DNA from: CAKZSB01 sp964573105
Lineage (GTDB): Bacteria > Pseudomonadota > Gammaproteobacteria > Granulosicoccales > Granulosicoccaceae
Length of the DNA stretch: 64,000 nucleotides
Assembly: GCA_964573105.1 (NCBI GenBank)
Contig: CAZNIS010000023.1
Coordinates: forward strand, 1-64,000
Reading direction: 5' to 3'
Under the pieces are notes generated by a model. That model searched no databases and was not told where the DNA came from. It was given only the letters and a program-made list of their open reading frames with translations. The position numbers and the translations under genes were made by a program. Positions 43,944 through 53,131 of this stretch are shown piece by piece (the first letter of the stretch is position 1; each line of letters begins with the position of its first letter).

Positions 43944-44765
43944 GTGTCACAGTCACTGACGCCGCGTCAGCGCTATGAACGCGGCGAGCGCCGACGCGGT
44001 GTAGCGATTGGCGCGACCAGTCTGCTGTGCGTCATCGCAGCGATCTACTGGCTGGTGCCACTGACGCCCGGCTGGGAGGCGGTGCGGCGCAGCTTTTTCA
44101 ACTGGCCGATTCTGCAAAAGACGTTTCCGACACTGCTCGAAGCGTTTCTGGTCGATGTGATGATCTTCGCCTGGAGCCTGCCGCTGATCCTGCTGCTGTC
44201 GCTTGCGATCGCGCTGTGTCGCAACACGCGCAATCCTGCGCTCTTTCCGCTGCGGCTTTTCGGCGCCTTCTACACCGACATATTTCGCGGCATTCCGACC
44301 ATCCTGCTGGTCTACCTGATCGGCTTTGGCATCCCGGGTCTGGGGCTGTCAAGACCCTGGAACTCGCCCTACATCTGGGGCACCGTCGCGCTGGTGCTGA
44401 CGTACTCTGCCTATGTCGCCGAAGTGCTGCGTTCAGGTATCGAGTCGGTGCATAAGAGCCAAAGCGCCGCGGCGCGCTCGCTGGGCCTGTCTGGATCGGA
44501 CACCATGCGCTATGTCATTTTGCCGCAGGCGATACGGCGTCAGGTGCCGGCGATGATGAACTTTGTCATCGCGCTGCAAAAGGATGTGGCGCTACTGTCG
44601 TTCGTCGGCCCGATCGAGCTGTTGCGTCAGGCCAACGTCTACAAATCGCTGATGGCCAATTTCACCCCCTATGTCGGGGCGGCGATCATCTTCCTGTGCG
44701 TCACCATACCGGCCACCCGTTATGCCGACTATCTGCTGGCCCGCCAGCGAGCCGAGCGCAGCTGA
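43944..44765 (+). CDS. amino acid ABC transporter, permease
   Basis: A 273-residue inner-membrane permease of the His/Glu/Gln type with about five helices. The EAA loop that docks on the ATPase is present (SGIESVHKSQSAAARSLGLS). The start is GTG at 43944. Its TGA overlaps the ATG of the ATPase gene (TGATG). Only one permease is present, so the channel is probably a homodimer. Confidence 0.92.
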   Translation: MSQSLTPRQRYERGERRRGVAIGATSLLCVIAAIYWLVPLTPGWEAVRRSFFNWPILQKTFPTLLEAFLVDVMIFAWSLPLILLLSLAIALCRNTRNPALFPLRLFGAFYTDIFRGIPTILLVYLIGFGIPGLGLSRPWNSPYIWGTVALVLTYSAYVAEVLRSGIESVHKSQSAAARSLGLSGSDTMRYVILPQAIRRQVPAMMNFVIALQKDVALLSFVGPIELLRQANVYKSLMANFTPYVGAAIIFLCVTIPATRYADYLLARQRAERS

Positions 44766-45511
44766 TGACCGATAGCAAACTGCGCCTGCGTGGCGTGACG
44801 CTGCGATTCGGTGATCTGATCGTCTGCGATGGAATCGATCTGGACGTCGCAACGGGCGAGCTGATCTGCCTGATCGGCGCTTCGGGTTCCGGCAAGTCTT
44901 CGCTGCTACGCTGCATCAATCTGCTAGAGCCAATCGATGAAGGGCAGATCTGGCTGGACGATCTGGAGATCTCGGTGCCCGGCCTGGATCCCAACCCGCT
45001 GCGCAGACGCATCGGCATCGTGTTCCAGAGCTTCAATCTGTTCCCGCACATGACGGTGATGCAGAATATTTCGCTGGCACCCAGGCGCGTGCTGGCGCAG
45101 GATGCCGACGACACCCGGCAGCTCGCGATGCACTTGCTGGAGCGCTTTGGCCTGGCTGACAAGGCGCGCGAGTATCCGGATCGATTGTCCGGCGGGCAAC
45201 AGCAGCGCGTGGCCATTGTGCGGGCACTGGCGATGCAGCCGGAGATCATGCTGCTCGACGAAATCACCTCGGCACTCGACCCGGAGCTGGTCGGCGAGGT
45301 GCTCGATGTGGTGCGACAACTCAAGGATCAGGGCATGACGATCATTCTCGCCACCCACGAAATGTCGTTTGCCCGCGAGGTGGCAGATCGGGTCTGCTTT
45401 CTCGATGGTGGGCGCATCGTTGAGTCGGCACCGCCCAATGTCATCTTTCGCGATCCCGACAACCCGCGAACCCGTCAGTTCCTGGCCCGGGTCCTGCGCA
45501 CAAGCAGGTAG
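44765..45511 (+). CDS. amino acid ABC transporter, ATP-binding protein
   Basis: A 248-residue ABC ATPase of the GlnQ/HisP type. It has Walker A GASGSGKSSL, Q-loop VFQSFNLFPHMTVMQN, signature LSGGQQQRVAIVRALAM, Walker B EIMLLDEITSALDPELVG and switch His in ILATHEM. The open frame starts at 44696, but the ATG at 44765, overlapping the permease stop, is the natural start. Confidence 0.95.
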   Translation: MTDSKLRLRGVTLRFGDLIVCDGIDLDVATGELICLIGASGSGKSSLLRCINLLEPIDEGQIWLDDLEISVPGLDPNPLRRRIGIVFQSFNLFPHMTVMQNISLAPRRVLAQDADDTRQLAMHLLERFGLADKAREYPDRLSGGQQQRVAIVRALAMQPEIMLLDEITSALDPELVGEVLDVVRQLKDQGMTIILATHEMSFAREVADRVCFLDGGRIVESAPPNVIFRDPDNPRTRQFLARVLRTSR

Positions 45512-45597
45512 CGTGCGTGCGTCAGTTTTCTTTCTCGGCATCGTTACACTAGCGGCTGCGGGCGCTGACCGCCAACCCTGTTTAATCTCTCAAGCTC

Positions 45598-46773
45598 ATG
45601 CCCCCAGCCAACCAAACTTTCTATCTCTATCTGGGGCTGCACTCGCTGTTGATCGGCATGTTCCCTTTCTATTTGCCGGTGTTCATGTGGCAGCAGGGCG
45701 GTGGCATGGCATCGGTCGCGCTGTTGATCGCGATCGCAGGCGGTGGATTCAACGCCGGTCTATGGTGCTGGGATCGTTTGCGCCACCGGCTCACGCTCAA
45801 TCAGATGTTTTTGATTACATCGTTGTTGCTGTTCGCGCTACTGCTCAATGTGCGTCAGTATGGTTCAGGCCTTGCGGCCATGCTCGCGTTGGGGTTCAGC
45901 TACGGGCTGTACAACAGTTTTTTCTGGACCACACAGCGCGCCATGTTTATCGAGGTGAGCGATCCCAGTCGCAGCGGCCGCGCCTACGGCAACTTTCAGC
46001 TCTTTGTGTTTGCGCTGTTGCAGGCCGGCATTCTGATTGGCGGCTGGCTGCTGGAACGAGATGATTTCGATCTGCTGCTGCTGGCCAGCATCGTGATTGC
46101 GGCGGCGGGCTCGGCAATGCTGTTTGTGAGTAAACCGGTCTACCCGTCGGGTCTTAGAAGCCTGCCAGCGATGTCGCTTGCCGCGGTCTTTAGTTTTCGC
46201 GACACCGAACATTCGCGGACCATGTTCGTGGTCGATGGTCTGTTTCTGTTCCTGGAGAGTTTTTTCTGGGTGATCTCCTTGTTTCTACTGAGTCGTGAGA
46301 GTTTCACCACGTTAGGGGTAGTGGTAATCGTGTTGGCGCTCATCTTCGGTGGCTTGTTTTATCTGCTGAAAAATACCATCGACCGACTGGGTGTTCGACG
46401 CGTCTTTACGCTGGCTGTAATGCTCTACGGTTGTTCCTGGCTGCTGCGCGCCTATGTCAATGAGTCGATGCACCTGCTGACACTGTTTGTCGTGCTGGTA
46501 CTGATCACTTTCGCAACCTCGTTTTTTCGCCTTGCGCTGAACAAGCGGTTCTACGATCTGGCGCGGCAGACGCCCCATCCGCATCGCTATCTGGTGACGA
46601 AGAGTTACTACTCCCAGCTGTCGATCACGGGCTCGTTTGCTGTGCTGGCGCTGCTGGCATGGCTGGTGTCCGAACCCCAGACCCTGCTGCGTTCGGCCTA
46701 TTGGCTGGCGGCACTGCTGACCCCGCTTTTCCTGCTCTATGGCGCGAATCGGTATCGCTCGAATGATGTATGA
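45598..46773 (+). CDS. MFS-like multi-pass membrane transporter
   Basis: A 391-residue protein with about 11-12 hydrophobic segments in two halves. The halves are joined by a loop with FSFRDTEHSRTMFVVDG. The LGFSYGLYNSFFWTTQRAMFIEVSD segment, with YGNF further on, suggests a major-facilitator fold. Substrate unknown. It lies between the amino acid importer and the succinate-dehydrogenase-like genes on the same strand, so it may bring in the substrate of that module; this is inference. Confidence 0.78.
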   Translation: MPPANQTFYLYLGLHSLLIGMFPFYLPVFMWQQGGGMASVALLIAIAGGGFNAGLWCWDRLRHRLTLNQMFLITSLLLFALLLNVRQYGSGLAAMLALGFSYGLYNSFFWTTQRAMFIEVSDPSRSGRAYGNFQLFVFALLQAGILIGGWLLERDDFDLLLLASIVIAAAGSAMLFVSKPVYPSGLRSLPAMSLAAVFSFRDTEHSRTMFVVDGLFLFLESFFWVISLFLLSRESFTTLGVVVIVLALIFGGLFYLLKNTIDRLGVRRVFTLAVMLYGCSWLLRAYVNESMHLLTLFVVLVLITFATSFFRLALNKRFYDLARQTPHPHRYLVTKSYYSQLSITGSFAVLALLAWLVSEPQTLLRSAYWLAALLTPLFLLYGANRYRSNDV

Positions 46774-46824
46774 TTGAGGGCCGTCGCGCGGCTCAAAAAC
46801 ACGTGCGCGCCCGCAGGAGACACG

Positions 46825-47556
46825 GTGCAAGACCCCCAATCGACAATGCAGGTATCCGTCTGGCGCGGTGATGTGGATGGCGGTGCGTTCGAGCGTTTCG
46901 AGGTGCCGCGTTTTCAAAGCCAGACGATCCTCGATGTCGTCACTTGGATTCAACGCCACCGCGACGCCTCGCTGACCTATCGTTTTGCCTGCCGTGTCGG
47001 CATGTGTGGATCCTGCGCGATGATGGTCAACGGTGTGCCGCGCTGGACTTGCCGAACCCATGTCGACAAAGCGCTGGGCAGTGGCGACAGCCTGGAAATC
47101 GCACCCTTGCGCAACCTGCCGGTGATCAAGGACCTGGCCACCGACATGACCACCTTTTTCGACAAATGGACGCGCGCCGAGGCGCATCACCACCCGACTG
47201 CCGATCGCAGCGATCCGATGCCTGCCATCAATCCGGCTGACGAAAAGCGCGTCGCCGCCAGCGCCGGCATCGAGTGCATCAATTGTGCGGTCTGTTACGC
47301 CGCCTGCGATGTCGTCGAAAACAACCCCGACTACCTCGGCCCCGCCGCACTGAACCGCGCCTGGACCCTGATCAACGATCAGCGCGACGGCGGGCGCGTG
47401 GCCCGTTTGCGTGCGGTGTCGTCCGACGGTGGCTGCCACAATTGCCACTCGCAACAAAGCTGCGTGCAGCACTGTCCGAACGAGCTGAACCCCACCTTGT
47501 CAATTGCCGGTCTCAAGCGAACCTCGGCGCTGGCGGCACTCAAAGGAGAGCTCTAG
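46825..47556 (+). CDS. succinate dehydrogenase/fumarate reductase-like iron-sulfur subunit
   Basis: A 243-residue SdhB/FrdB-type protein. The plant-type 2Fe-2S site is CRVGMCGSC with a later Cys in WTCRTH. The first bacterial-ferredoxin cluster is CINCAVCYAACD, with Asp where Pro is usual. The second is built from CHNCHSQQSCVQHCPNELNPT. The GTG at 46825 with AGGAGA four bases upstream is chosen; an open frame extends to 46774. It leads a B-C-D-A gene order, which differs from the common C-D-A-B order of proteobacterial sdh operons. Confidence 0.9.
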   Translation: MQDPQSTMQVSVWRGDVDGGAFERFEVPRFQSQTILDVVTWIQRHRDASLTYRFACRVGMCGSCAMMVNGVPRWTCRTHVDKALGSGDSLEIAPLRNLPVIKDLATDMTTFFDKWTRAEAHHHPTADRSDPMPAINPADEKRVAASAGIECINCAVCYAACDVVENNPDYLGPAALNRAWTLINDQRDGGRVARLRAVSSDGGCHNCHSQQSCVQHCPNELNPTLSIAGLKRTSALAALKGEL

Positions 47557-47558
47557 CC

Positions 47559-47891
47559 ATGCTCGGGGTGCATCTTTATCTCGCCCAGCGCGTCACCGCC
47601 TTGATCATGGCGCCACTGGTGATCGGTCATCTGGCAGTGATGATCTACGCCGTACAGGGTGGGCTGAGTGCTGCCGAGATTCTCGGCCGCACCCAGGGCA
47701 GTTGGTGGTGGGGTCTGTTTTATGGTCTTTTTGTGTTGGCGGTATCGATTCACGCGTCCATTGGTCTGCGCGTAGTGGTGCACGAGACGCTCGGGCTACG
47801 CGGGCAGGTGCTTAATCTGTTTACACTCGCGGTTGCGGCGGGTTTGCTGTGGCTCGGCGGGCGCGCTATCTATGCGGTGGTGATTGCATGA
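47559..47891 (+). CDS. succinate dehydrogenase/fumarate reductase-like membrane anchor, first subunit
   Basis: A 110-residue protein with three membrane helices (about residues 12-33, 50-70 and 84-106). The first helix contains RVTALIMAPLVIGHL and the second HASIGLRVVVHE, with His residues suited to haem or quinone binding. AGGAG lies ten bases upstream of the ATG. It is placed directly after the iron-sulfur gene and overlaps the next anchor gene by ATGA. Confidence 0.82.
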   Translation: MLGVHLYLAQRVTALIMAPLVIGHLAVMIYAVQGGLSAAEILGRTQGSWWWGLFYGLFVLAVSIHASIGLRVVVHETLGLRGQVLNLFTLAVAAGLLWLGGRAIYAVVIA

Positions 47892-48229
47892 TCAAACCCC
47901 ATCGTCAACACCCGCTCTGGCTCGCCTTCTGGCTGCATCGCGTCTCCGGTGTGGTGCTCGCGTTGTTTTTGCCTGTGCACTTTTATGTGCTCGCACTGGC
48001 GCTAAAAGGGGCCAGTGAGCTGGACGGATTCTTACAATTTGCAGAAATGCCGCTGGTCAAAGTGGCCGAGGCATTGCTGGTGCTGTTGCTGGCTGTGCAT
48101 CTGTTTGGAGGTTTACGGCTGATGGCGCTGGAATTTTTGCCTTGGTCAACTGGTCAGAAAACCCTCGCCGCCGCATCGCTCGCAGGTAGTTTTGCCTGTG
48201 CCTGCGGGTTTTTTCTCAGTGCCATTTAA
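47888..48229 (+). CDS. succinate dehydrogenase/fumarate reductase-like membrane anchor, second subunit
   Basis: A 113-residue protein with three helices. The N-terminal helix carries FWLHRVSGVVLALFLPVHFY, the HRxSG signature of SdhC-type cytochrome b subunits. The second helix has LLAVHLFGGLRLM with a second His. The ATG at 47888 overlaps the stop of the previous gene. Together the two anchors should hold the flavoprotein and iron-sulfur subunits at the inner membrane and transfer electrons to or from quinone. Confidence 0.86.
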   Translation: MIKPHRQHPLWLAFWLHRVSGVVLALFLPVHFYVLALALKGASELDGFLQFAEMPLVKVAEALLVLLLAVHLFGGLRLMALEFLPWSTGQKTLAAASLAGSFACACGFFLSAI

Positions 48230-48264
48230 TTGCTTTGCCTTTACGCAGCCGAAAGCCGATATCC

Positions 48265-50022
48265 ATGCTTGAACGTCACGACACCGACATACTGATACTG
48301 GGCACCGGTGGGGCCGGGCTGTTTGCCGCCTTGCACGCCAGCCGCGCCGCGCCGCAGTTGCGGGTGACACTGGCAGTCAAGGGGCTGACCGGCAAGTGTG
48401 GTTGTACCCGCATGGTGCAGGGCGGTTACAACGTCGCGATCGCGCCGGGTGACTCGGTTGAGCGCCACTTCATGGACACCATTATCGGCGGCAAGTGGCT
48501 GCCACATCAGGATATGGCCTGGAAGCTGTGCGAGACCGCCGTCGAACGCATTCGTGAGCTGGAGAATGAAATCGGTTGTTTTTTTGATCGCAACCCCGAC
48601 GGCTCGGTACATCAAAAGGCGTTCGCCGGACAGACCTATGATCGCACCGTGCACAAGGGTGATTTGACTGGTATCGAGATCATCAGCCGGCTGATGGAAC
48701 AGGTGCTCGCAAGCGGCGTCGATCGCCTGGAAGAACACCGCGCTATCGCCCTGGTGCCGACGCGCGATGGCAGTGAGTTATCCGGTGTGCTGTTCATCGA
48801 CATGCGCACAGGCAACTTTCATTTTGTCCGTGCGAAAACCGTACTGATGGCTACCGGCGGCGGTCCTACCATGTATCGCTATCACACCCCTTCTGGTGAC
48901 AAGAGCATGGACGGTCTGTCGATGGCGATGCGCCTTGGCTTGCCGATGCGCGATATGGAGATGGTGCAGTTTCACCCCACAGGGTTACTCGGCGGAGACG
49001 AGACCCGCATGACCGGCACTGTGCTGGAAGAGGGTCTGCGCGGTGCCGGTGGGCATCTGCTCGGCGGCGATGACCGGCGCTTCATGTTCGAATACGCCGA
49101 ACGCGGCGAGCGCGCCACTCGCGATGTCGTCAGCCGCGCCATCTACGATGAAATGCGCAAGGGCAATACCACGCCGCTGGGTGGCGTGTACATTTCCATG
49201 AGTCACCTCGGGCCTGACGACGTACGCAAGCGATTCAGCGGCATGGTCAAGCGCTGTGCTGACAGCGGCTTTGATCTCGCCGCTGGCAAGGTCGAGGTCG
49301 TACCGACTGCGCACTATTTCATGGGCGGGCTGGTCTGCGATCCCGATACGCGCACCGATTTGCCGGGCCTCTACGTGGCCGGTGAAGACGCGGGCGGTGC
49401 ACACGGCTCGAATCGCCTCGGCGGCAATGGCGTGGCCAACTCCACGGTCTTCGGCGGTGTGGCCGGTGACGTGATGGCCGCCGACGCGCAAAAAATGACC
49501 GCGCTGCGAGATCCCGACGAATCCTTTATCGATGCTGAAATTGCCCGCGCGCTGCACCCGTTCAGTCGCAAGGCGGGCGACATCCACGGCCTGCGCGAGC
49601 GCCTGATGCAAACGATGTGGGATAACGTTGGCATCATGCGTACCGCCGAAGGGCTCGACCGAGGCATGGCCGATTTGCAGGAACTGAAACTTGAACTGAT
49701 GGACACCGGCCTTGCCGACGACAATCGGGTGTTCAACCTCACCTGGCATGATTGGCTTAACCTGCAGAACCTGATCAGAATCTCCGAGGCCATCACCCAC
49801 GCCTCGATCTCTCGTGAAAACTCGCGTGGCGCACATTATCGCGAGGAGTATCCGGAAGAGGGTGATCTGGAGACGTCTTACTTCACCGTCGTGCGGGAGC
49901 GCGATGAAGTAATGTCCGTCAACCGCGAGCCAGTCGAATTCACGATCGTGCGACCGGGTGAATCGCTGGTCGAGGGCATGTCTCCCGTGCCGCCGCCCAC
50001 TGCTGCCGAGGTCGCCCCATGA
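48265..50022 (+). CDS. succinate dehydrogenase/fumarate reductase-like flavoprotein subunit
   Basis: A 585-residue FAD protein. It has dinucleotide fold DILILGTGGAGLFAALHA, substrate site FHPTGLLGG, EEGLRGAGGHLL, TRDVVSRAI (catalytic Arg), PTAHYFMGG and NRLGGNG, all conserved. At the position of the flavin-linking His (SHTxxxQGG in SdhA/FrdA) the sequence is GCTRMVQGG, so His is replaced by Cys. FAD is then probably bound non-covalently or differently. The ATG at 48265 is chosen over a TTG at 48235. Its end overlaps the next gene by four bases. Confidence 0.9.
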   Translation: MLERHDTDILILGTGGAGLFAALHASRAAPQLRVTLAVKGLTGKCGCTRMVQGGYNVAIAPGDSVERHFMDTIIGGKWLPHQDMAWKLCETAVERIRELENEIGCFFDRNPDGSVHQKAFAGQTYDRTVHKGDLTGIEIISRLMEQVLASGVDRLEEHRAIALVPTRDGSELSGVLFIDMRTGNFHFVRAKTVLMATGGGPTMYRYHTPSGDKSMDGLSMAMRLGLPMRDMEMVQFHPTGLLGGDETRMTGTVLEEGLRGAGGHLLGGDDRRFMFEYAERGERATRDVVSRAIYDEMRKGNTTPLGGVYISMSHLGPDDVRKRFSGMVKRCADSGFDLAAGKVEVVPTAHYFMGGLVCDPDTRTDLPGLYVAGEDAGGAHGSNRLGGNGVANSTVFGGVAGDVMAADAQKMTALRDPDESFIDAEIARALHPFSRKAGDIHGLRERLMQTMWDNVGIMRTAEGLDRGMADLQELKLELMDTGLADDNRVFNLTWHDWLNLQNLIRISEAITHASISRENSRGAHYREEYPEEGDLETSYFTVVRERDEVMSVNREPVEFTIVRPGESLVEGMSPVPPPTAAEVAP

Positions 50023-50981
50023 TTGACATCAAGACCATCCATTCCACCGCCGTCACGTTGATGGAAAAAGCCGCCATCGACATCCCGGATGACTATCTGC
50101 AGGCGATACGCAAGACCACCGAGCGCGAGGAAAACGAACTGCCGCGCTTTGTATTGAAGGTCATGCTCGACAACTACGATGCCGCGACTGAAGATCGTCG
50201 CGCCATGTGCGGCGACACCGGGGTGCCGCGGTGGTATGTGAAGATGGGCAATGAGGCGTCGATTCAGGGTGGCCCCATTGCGCTGGAAGAGGCTCTGCGC
50301 CAGGCCACCGCAGATGCCACCGACTCGATCCCGCTGAGGCCGAATCGCGTGCATCCGTTGTGGCGCACCGATCACAACAACAATATCGGTATTCAATCAC
50401 CGGAGATCGAATACGCTTACGAGCCCGACGGCGAATGGATCGACCTGATCACCGTACACAAGGGCGGACTCTTCGGGACCGACTACCGAATGCTGTTCCC
50501 AAGCGACGGCATTCAGGGTATCAAGCGCTTTTATCTCGATTCACTGGTAGCGTTCGGCAAGCGCGGCCTGTCGTGTCAGCCAGCAATTATTGGTATCGGA
50601 CTGGGTGGGTCGAAAGACGCCTGCATGGTACACGGCAAGCGCGCGGCCTGTCTGCGCACCGTCGGCGATCGCAACCCGGATCCGAAGATCGCAGAACTCG
50701 AAGAAGAGCTGACCGAGGCCGGCAACTCGATCGGCATGGGCGCGATGGGATTTGTCGGCAGTTCTATGGTGATCGATACCCACATCGAAGTGGGCTATTG
50801 CCATACCGGTGGCATGCAGATGAGCGTGCACGCGTTCTGCCTGTCATCGCGCCGCGCCTGCGCGCGACTGTTTCCGGACGGACGCGTCGAGTATCGCACC
50901 GACCCGCAGTGGTACACCCCCTACATGAGGCGAGAGACAATCGGATGGCCGACAACGGAACCCTTAACACAGTCCGGCTAG
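50019..50981 (+). CDS. class I fumarase/tartrate dehydratase-family, alpha subunit
   Basis: A 320-residue N-terminal (iron-sulfur) half of a two-subunit class I hydro-lyase. The three likely 4Fe-4S Cys ligands are visible in AMCGDTGVPRWY, SCQPAIIGIGLGG and VHAFCLSSRRA. KHGKRA-type and GNSIGMGAMGFVG blocks correspond to the family. The sequence is divergent from E. coli FumA and TtdA, so the substrate could be fumarate, tartrate or another hydroxy-dicarboxylate. It overlaps the flavoprotein gene by four bases and the beta gene by 37. Confidence 0.85.
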   Translation: MIDIKTIHSTAVTLMEKAAIDIPDDYLQAIRKTTEREENELPRFVLKVMLDNYDAATEDRRAMCGDTGVPRWYVKMGNEASIQGGPIALEEALRQATADATDSIPLRPNRVHPLWRTDHNNNIGIQSPEIEYAYEPDGEWIDLITVHKGGLFGTDYRMLFPSDGIQGIKRFYLDSLVAFGKRGLSCQPAIIGIGLGGSKDACMVHGKRAACLRTVGDRNPDPKIAELEEELTEAGNSIGMGAMGFVGSSMVIDTHIEVGYCHTGGMQMSVHAFCLSSRRACARLFPDGRVEYRTDPQWYTPYMRRETIGWPTTEPLTQSG

Positions 50982-51622
50982 GGACCAACCCGAGCCGTGC
51001 CGATCTCGAACCGCTGAAGATTGGCGATGTGGTGTATCTGTCCGGTGTGATCTACACCGGTCGCGAGGGCGTCTATATGCGCGTGGTTGAAGATGGCGCG
51101 TCGCTGCCGCTGGATCTGCCGGCCGTCAGCGCCGTGAACTTTCACTGCTCGCCGGCGGCGGCCGAGCGCGCACCGGGTGAATACGACGTCAGTGCCGTCA
51201 CCGCTACCGCCTCGTTTCGGTTCTCCAAATGGCTTGGCGAGTGGTTTAACGTATCCGGTGCCAAACTGATCATCGGTAAGGGGGGGATGAACCCGGACGA
51301 CTATCGCGATCACTTTGTACCCAACGATGCAGTCTATCTGACCACCGTTGGTTACGGCACTGGAGCGCTGCTCGGTCGCGGGGTCAGGCGCGTAAAAGAG
51401 GTGCACTGGTTGGAAGAGCTGGGCATCGCCCAGGCCATGTGGGTGCTTGAGGTAGATGCGTTTGGCCCGTTTTTAGTCGAAAGTGATCTGCAGGGCAACA
51501 GTTTGTTCGAGCGCGAGAATCAGCGCATTGCAGAAAAACTGCCGGATATCTATGCCGGCACCAAGCCCGCGGTGCTAAAGCGCTTTGGCGAAACCGACGA
51601 CCGTGGCGATGAATTGATATGA
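50945..51622 (+). CDS. class I fumarase/tartrate dehydratase-family, beta subunit
   Basis: A 225-residue C-terminal half of the hydro-lyase. The start of the fold is LEPLKIGDVVYLSGVIYTGREG. IIGKGGMNP follows, as in TtdB/FumA C-terminal domains, and later YGTGALLGRGVRRVKEVHWLEELGIAQAMWVLEV (given here only in outline). The open frame reaches 50360 inside the alpha gene. The ATG at 50945 has a GAGGCGAGA ribosome region and matches the family start. Confidence 0.87.
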   Translation: MADNGTLNTVRLGTNPSRADLEPLKIGDVVYLSGVIYTGREGVYMRVVEDGASLPLDLPAVSAVNFHCSPAAAERAPGEYDVSAVTATASFRFSKWLGEWFNVSGAKLIIGKGGMNPDDYRDHFVPNDAVYLTTVGYGTGALLGRGVRRVKEVHWLEELGIAQAMWVLEVDAFGPFLVESDLQGNSLFERENQRIAEKLPDIYAGTKPAVLKRFGETDDRGDELI

Positions 51623-51670
51623 GCAGGCGCCGCGGATTTTTTCAACGATGGCCCGAGGCAATACTATCCC

Positions 51671-53131
51671 ATGACCGATAACGTGCCACAGTCCACAGGT
51701 GCCGAGGCAACAGCGCTGGTCGCAAATCTACGGGCGGCATTCGATGGCAGGTTGTTTTCCTCAGCCGAGGATATGGAACCTTTTCTGATCGATTGGCGTC
51801 GTCGCTATAGCGGGGCCGCGCTCGCGGTGGTGCAGCCATCCAGTGTCGATGAGGCAGTTAAAGTGGTGCGCTGGTGTATCGAGCACGACTGCATCATCGT
51901 GCCGCAGGGTGGTAATACAGGCATGTCGGGCGCGGCAACGCCTGACAATGGCGATCGCAACGTCGTGCTGTCACTGGCGCGGATCAATCAGGTGCGCAGC
52001 GTCGATACGGTCAACAACACCATCACCGTCGATGCCGGCTGCACGCTCGCCCAGGTGCGCGAGGCGGCAGAAGAGGCCGGTCGGTTGTTCCCGCTCAGTC
52101 TGCCGTCCGAGGGCAGCTGTACCATCGGCGGCAACCTCTCCACCAACGCCGGCGGTTGCCAGGTGCTGCGTTATGGCAATGCGCGCGAATTGTGTCTGGG
52201 GCTGGAGGTGGTCACCGCATCCGGCGAGTTGTGGCAGGGCCTGCGCGGTCTGCGCAAAGACAACACTGGTTACGATCTGCGCGATCTGTTTGTCGGCTCC
52301 GAGGGCACGCTGGGTGTGATCACTGCGGCGACCCTGAAACTCTACCCGCAGCCGGCCGCGCGCATCACGGCACTTGCCACGGTCGACAGTCCGCACGCCG
52401 CGCTGAAGCTTCTAGGTATGGCGCAGCAGGCGTTGTCGGCCTCGCTGACCGCCTTCGAGCTGATCAGCGACGTCTGCCTGGATCTGGTTGCCGAACACTT
52501 TCCTCAATGCCCCAAGCCGTTTGATGAATCGAGCCCCTATTACGTGTTGCTGGAGTGTTCCGATGCCGAGAGTGAAGCACACGCCACCGAGCGATTCGAA
52601 TCGCTGCTGTTTGCAGCCTCAGAGGCTGGTGTGGTTAGCGATGCGATCATCGCCGACTCAATCGCGCGCAGCAACAGCCTATGGGCTTTGCGAGAGAACA
52701 TCTCAGAGGCGCAGGCGGCGGCTGGCAAGAACATCAAGCACGATATCTCGGTGCCGATTTCCGCGATTGGCGATTTTGTCGAGGATACCAACCGGCTTTT
52801 GCTGGAACAGTTTCCCGGCGTGCGTATGGTGGTATTCGGACATTTGGGGGATGGCAATCTGCACTACAACGTGTCGCCCGCGGCCGATTTGTCGGGGTCG
52901 GAGCACGCCGACGCGTTTCTCGGTTTGCAGGGACAGATTAACAAGGTCACGCACGATGCCGTCGTGGCGGTGAATGGCTCGATCTCGGCCGAGCACGGCC
53001 TGGGTGTGCTGCGTCGGGATGAGTCAGCGCGCTATAAATCACCGGTTGAGCTCGCGCTGATGCACACGATCAAGCGCGCGCTGGACCCGCAGGGGCGGAT
53101 GAATCCGGGCAAGGTTTTGCGTCCCGAGTAG
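51671..53131 (+). CDS. FAD-linked D-2-hydroxyacid dehydrogenase (D-2-hydroxyglutarate/D-lactate type)
   Basis: A 486-residue protein of the GlcD/D2HGDH family. The FAD-binding type 4 domain shows VPQGGNTGMSGAATP, LPSEGSCTIGGNLSTNAGG and LFVGSEGTLGVITAAT. The C-terminal domain shows HLGDGNLHYNVSP and SISAEHGLGVLRRDE, which carry the substrate and metal ligands. It oxidises a D-2-hydroxyacid with electron transfer to a flavoprotein or quinone. It follows the hydro-lyase genes by 48 bases and probably belongs to the same catabolic set. Confidence 0.9.
   Translation: MTDNVPQSTGAEATALVANLRAAFDGRLFSSAEDMEPFLIDWRRRYSGAALAVVQPSSVDEAVKVVRWCIEHDCIIVPQGGNTGMSGAATPDNGDRNVVLSLARINQVRSVDTVNNTITVDAGCTLAQVREAAEEAGRLFPLSLPSEGSCTIGGNLSTNAGGCQVLRYGNARELCLGLEVVTASGELWQGLRGLRKDNTGYDLRDLFVGSEGTLGVITAATLKLYPQPAARITALATVDSPHAALKLLGMAQQALSASLTAFELISDVCLDLVAEHFPQCPKPFDESSPYYVLLECSDAESEAHATERFESLLFAASEAGVVSDAIIADSIARSNSLWALRENISEAQAAAGKNIKHDISVPISAIGDFVEDTNRLLLEQFPGVRMVVFGHLGDGNLHYNVSPAADLSGSEHADAFLGLQGQINKVTHDAVVAVNGSISAEHGLGVLRRDESARYKSPVELALMHTIKRALDPQGRMNPGKVLRPE

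Noticed and set aside
46312..47472. Long (386-codon) open frame on the minus strand
   Set aside because: It is antisense to the MFS-like and iron-sulfur subunit genes, which have clear family motifs; the minus frame shows no recognisable domain and is a GC-codon-bias shadow.
47431..47475. CHNCH, resembling a haem c attachment motif, in the iron-sulfur subunit
   Set aside because: It coincides with the expected Cys cluster of SdhB-type proteins, and the protein has no export signal, so haem attachment is unlikely.
48985..49836. 283-codon minus-strand frame
   Set aside because: Fully antisense to the flavoprotein active-site region, whose motifs are all conserved on the plus strand.
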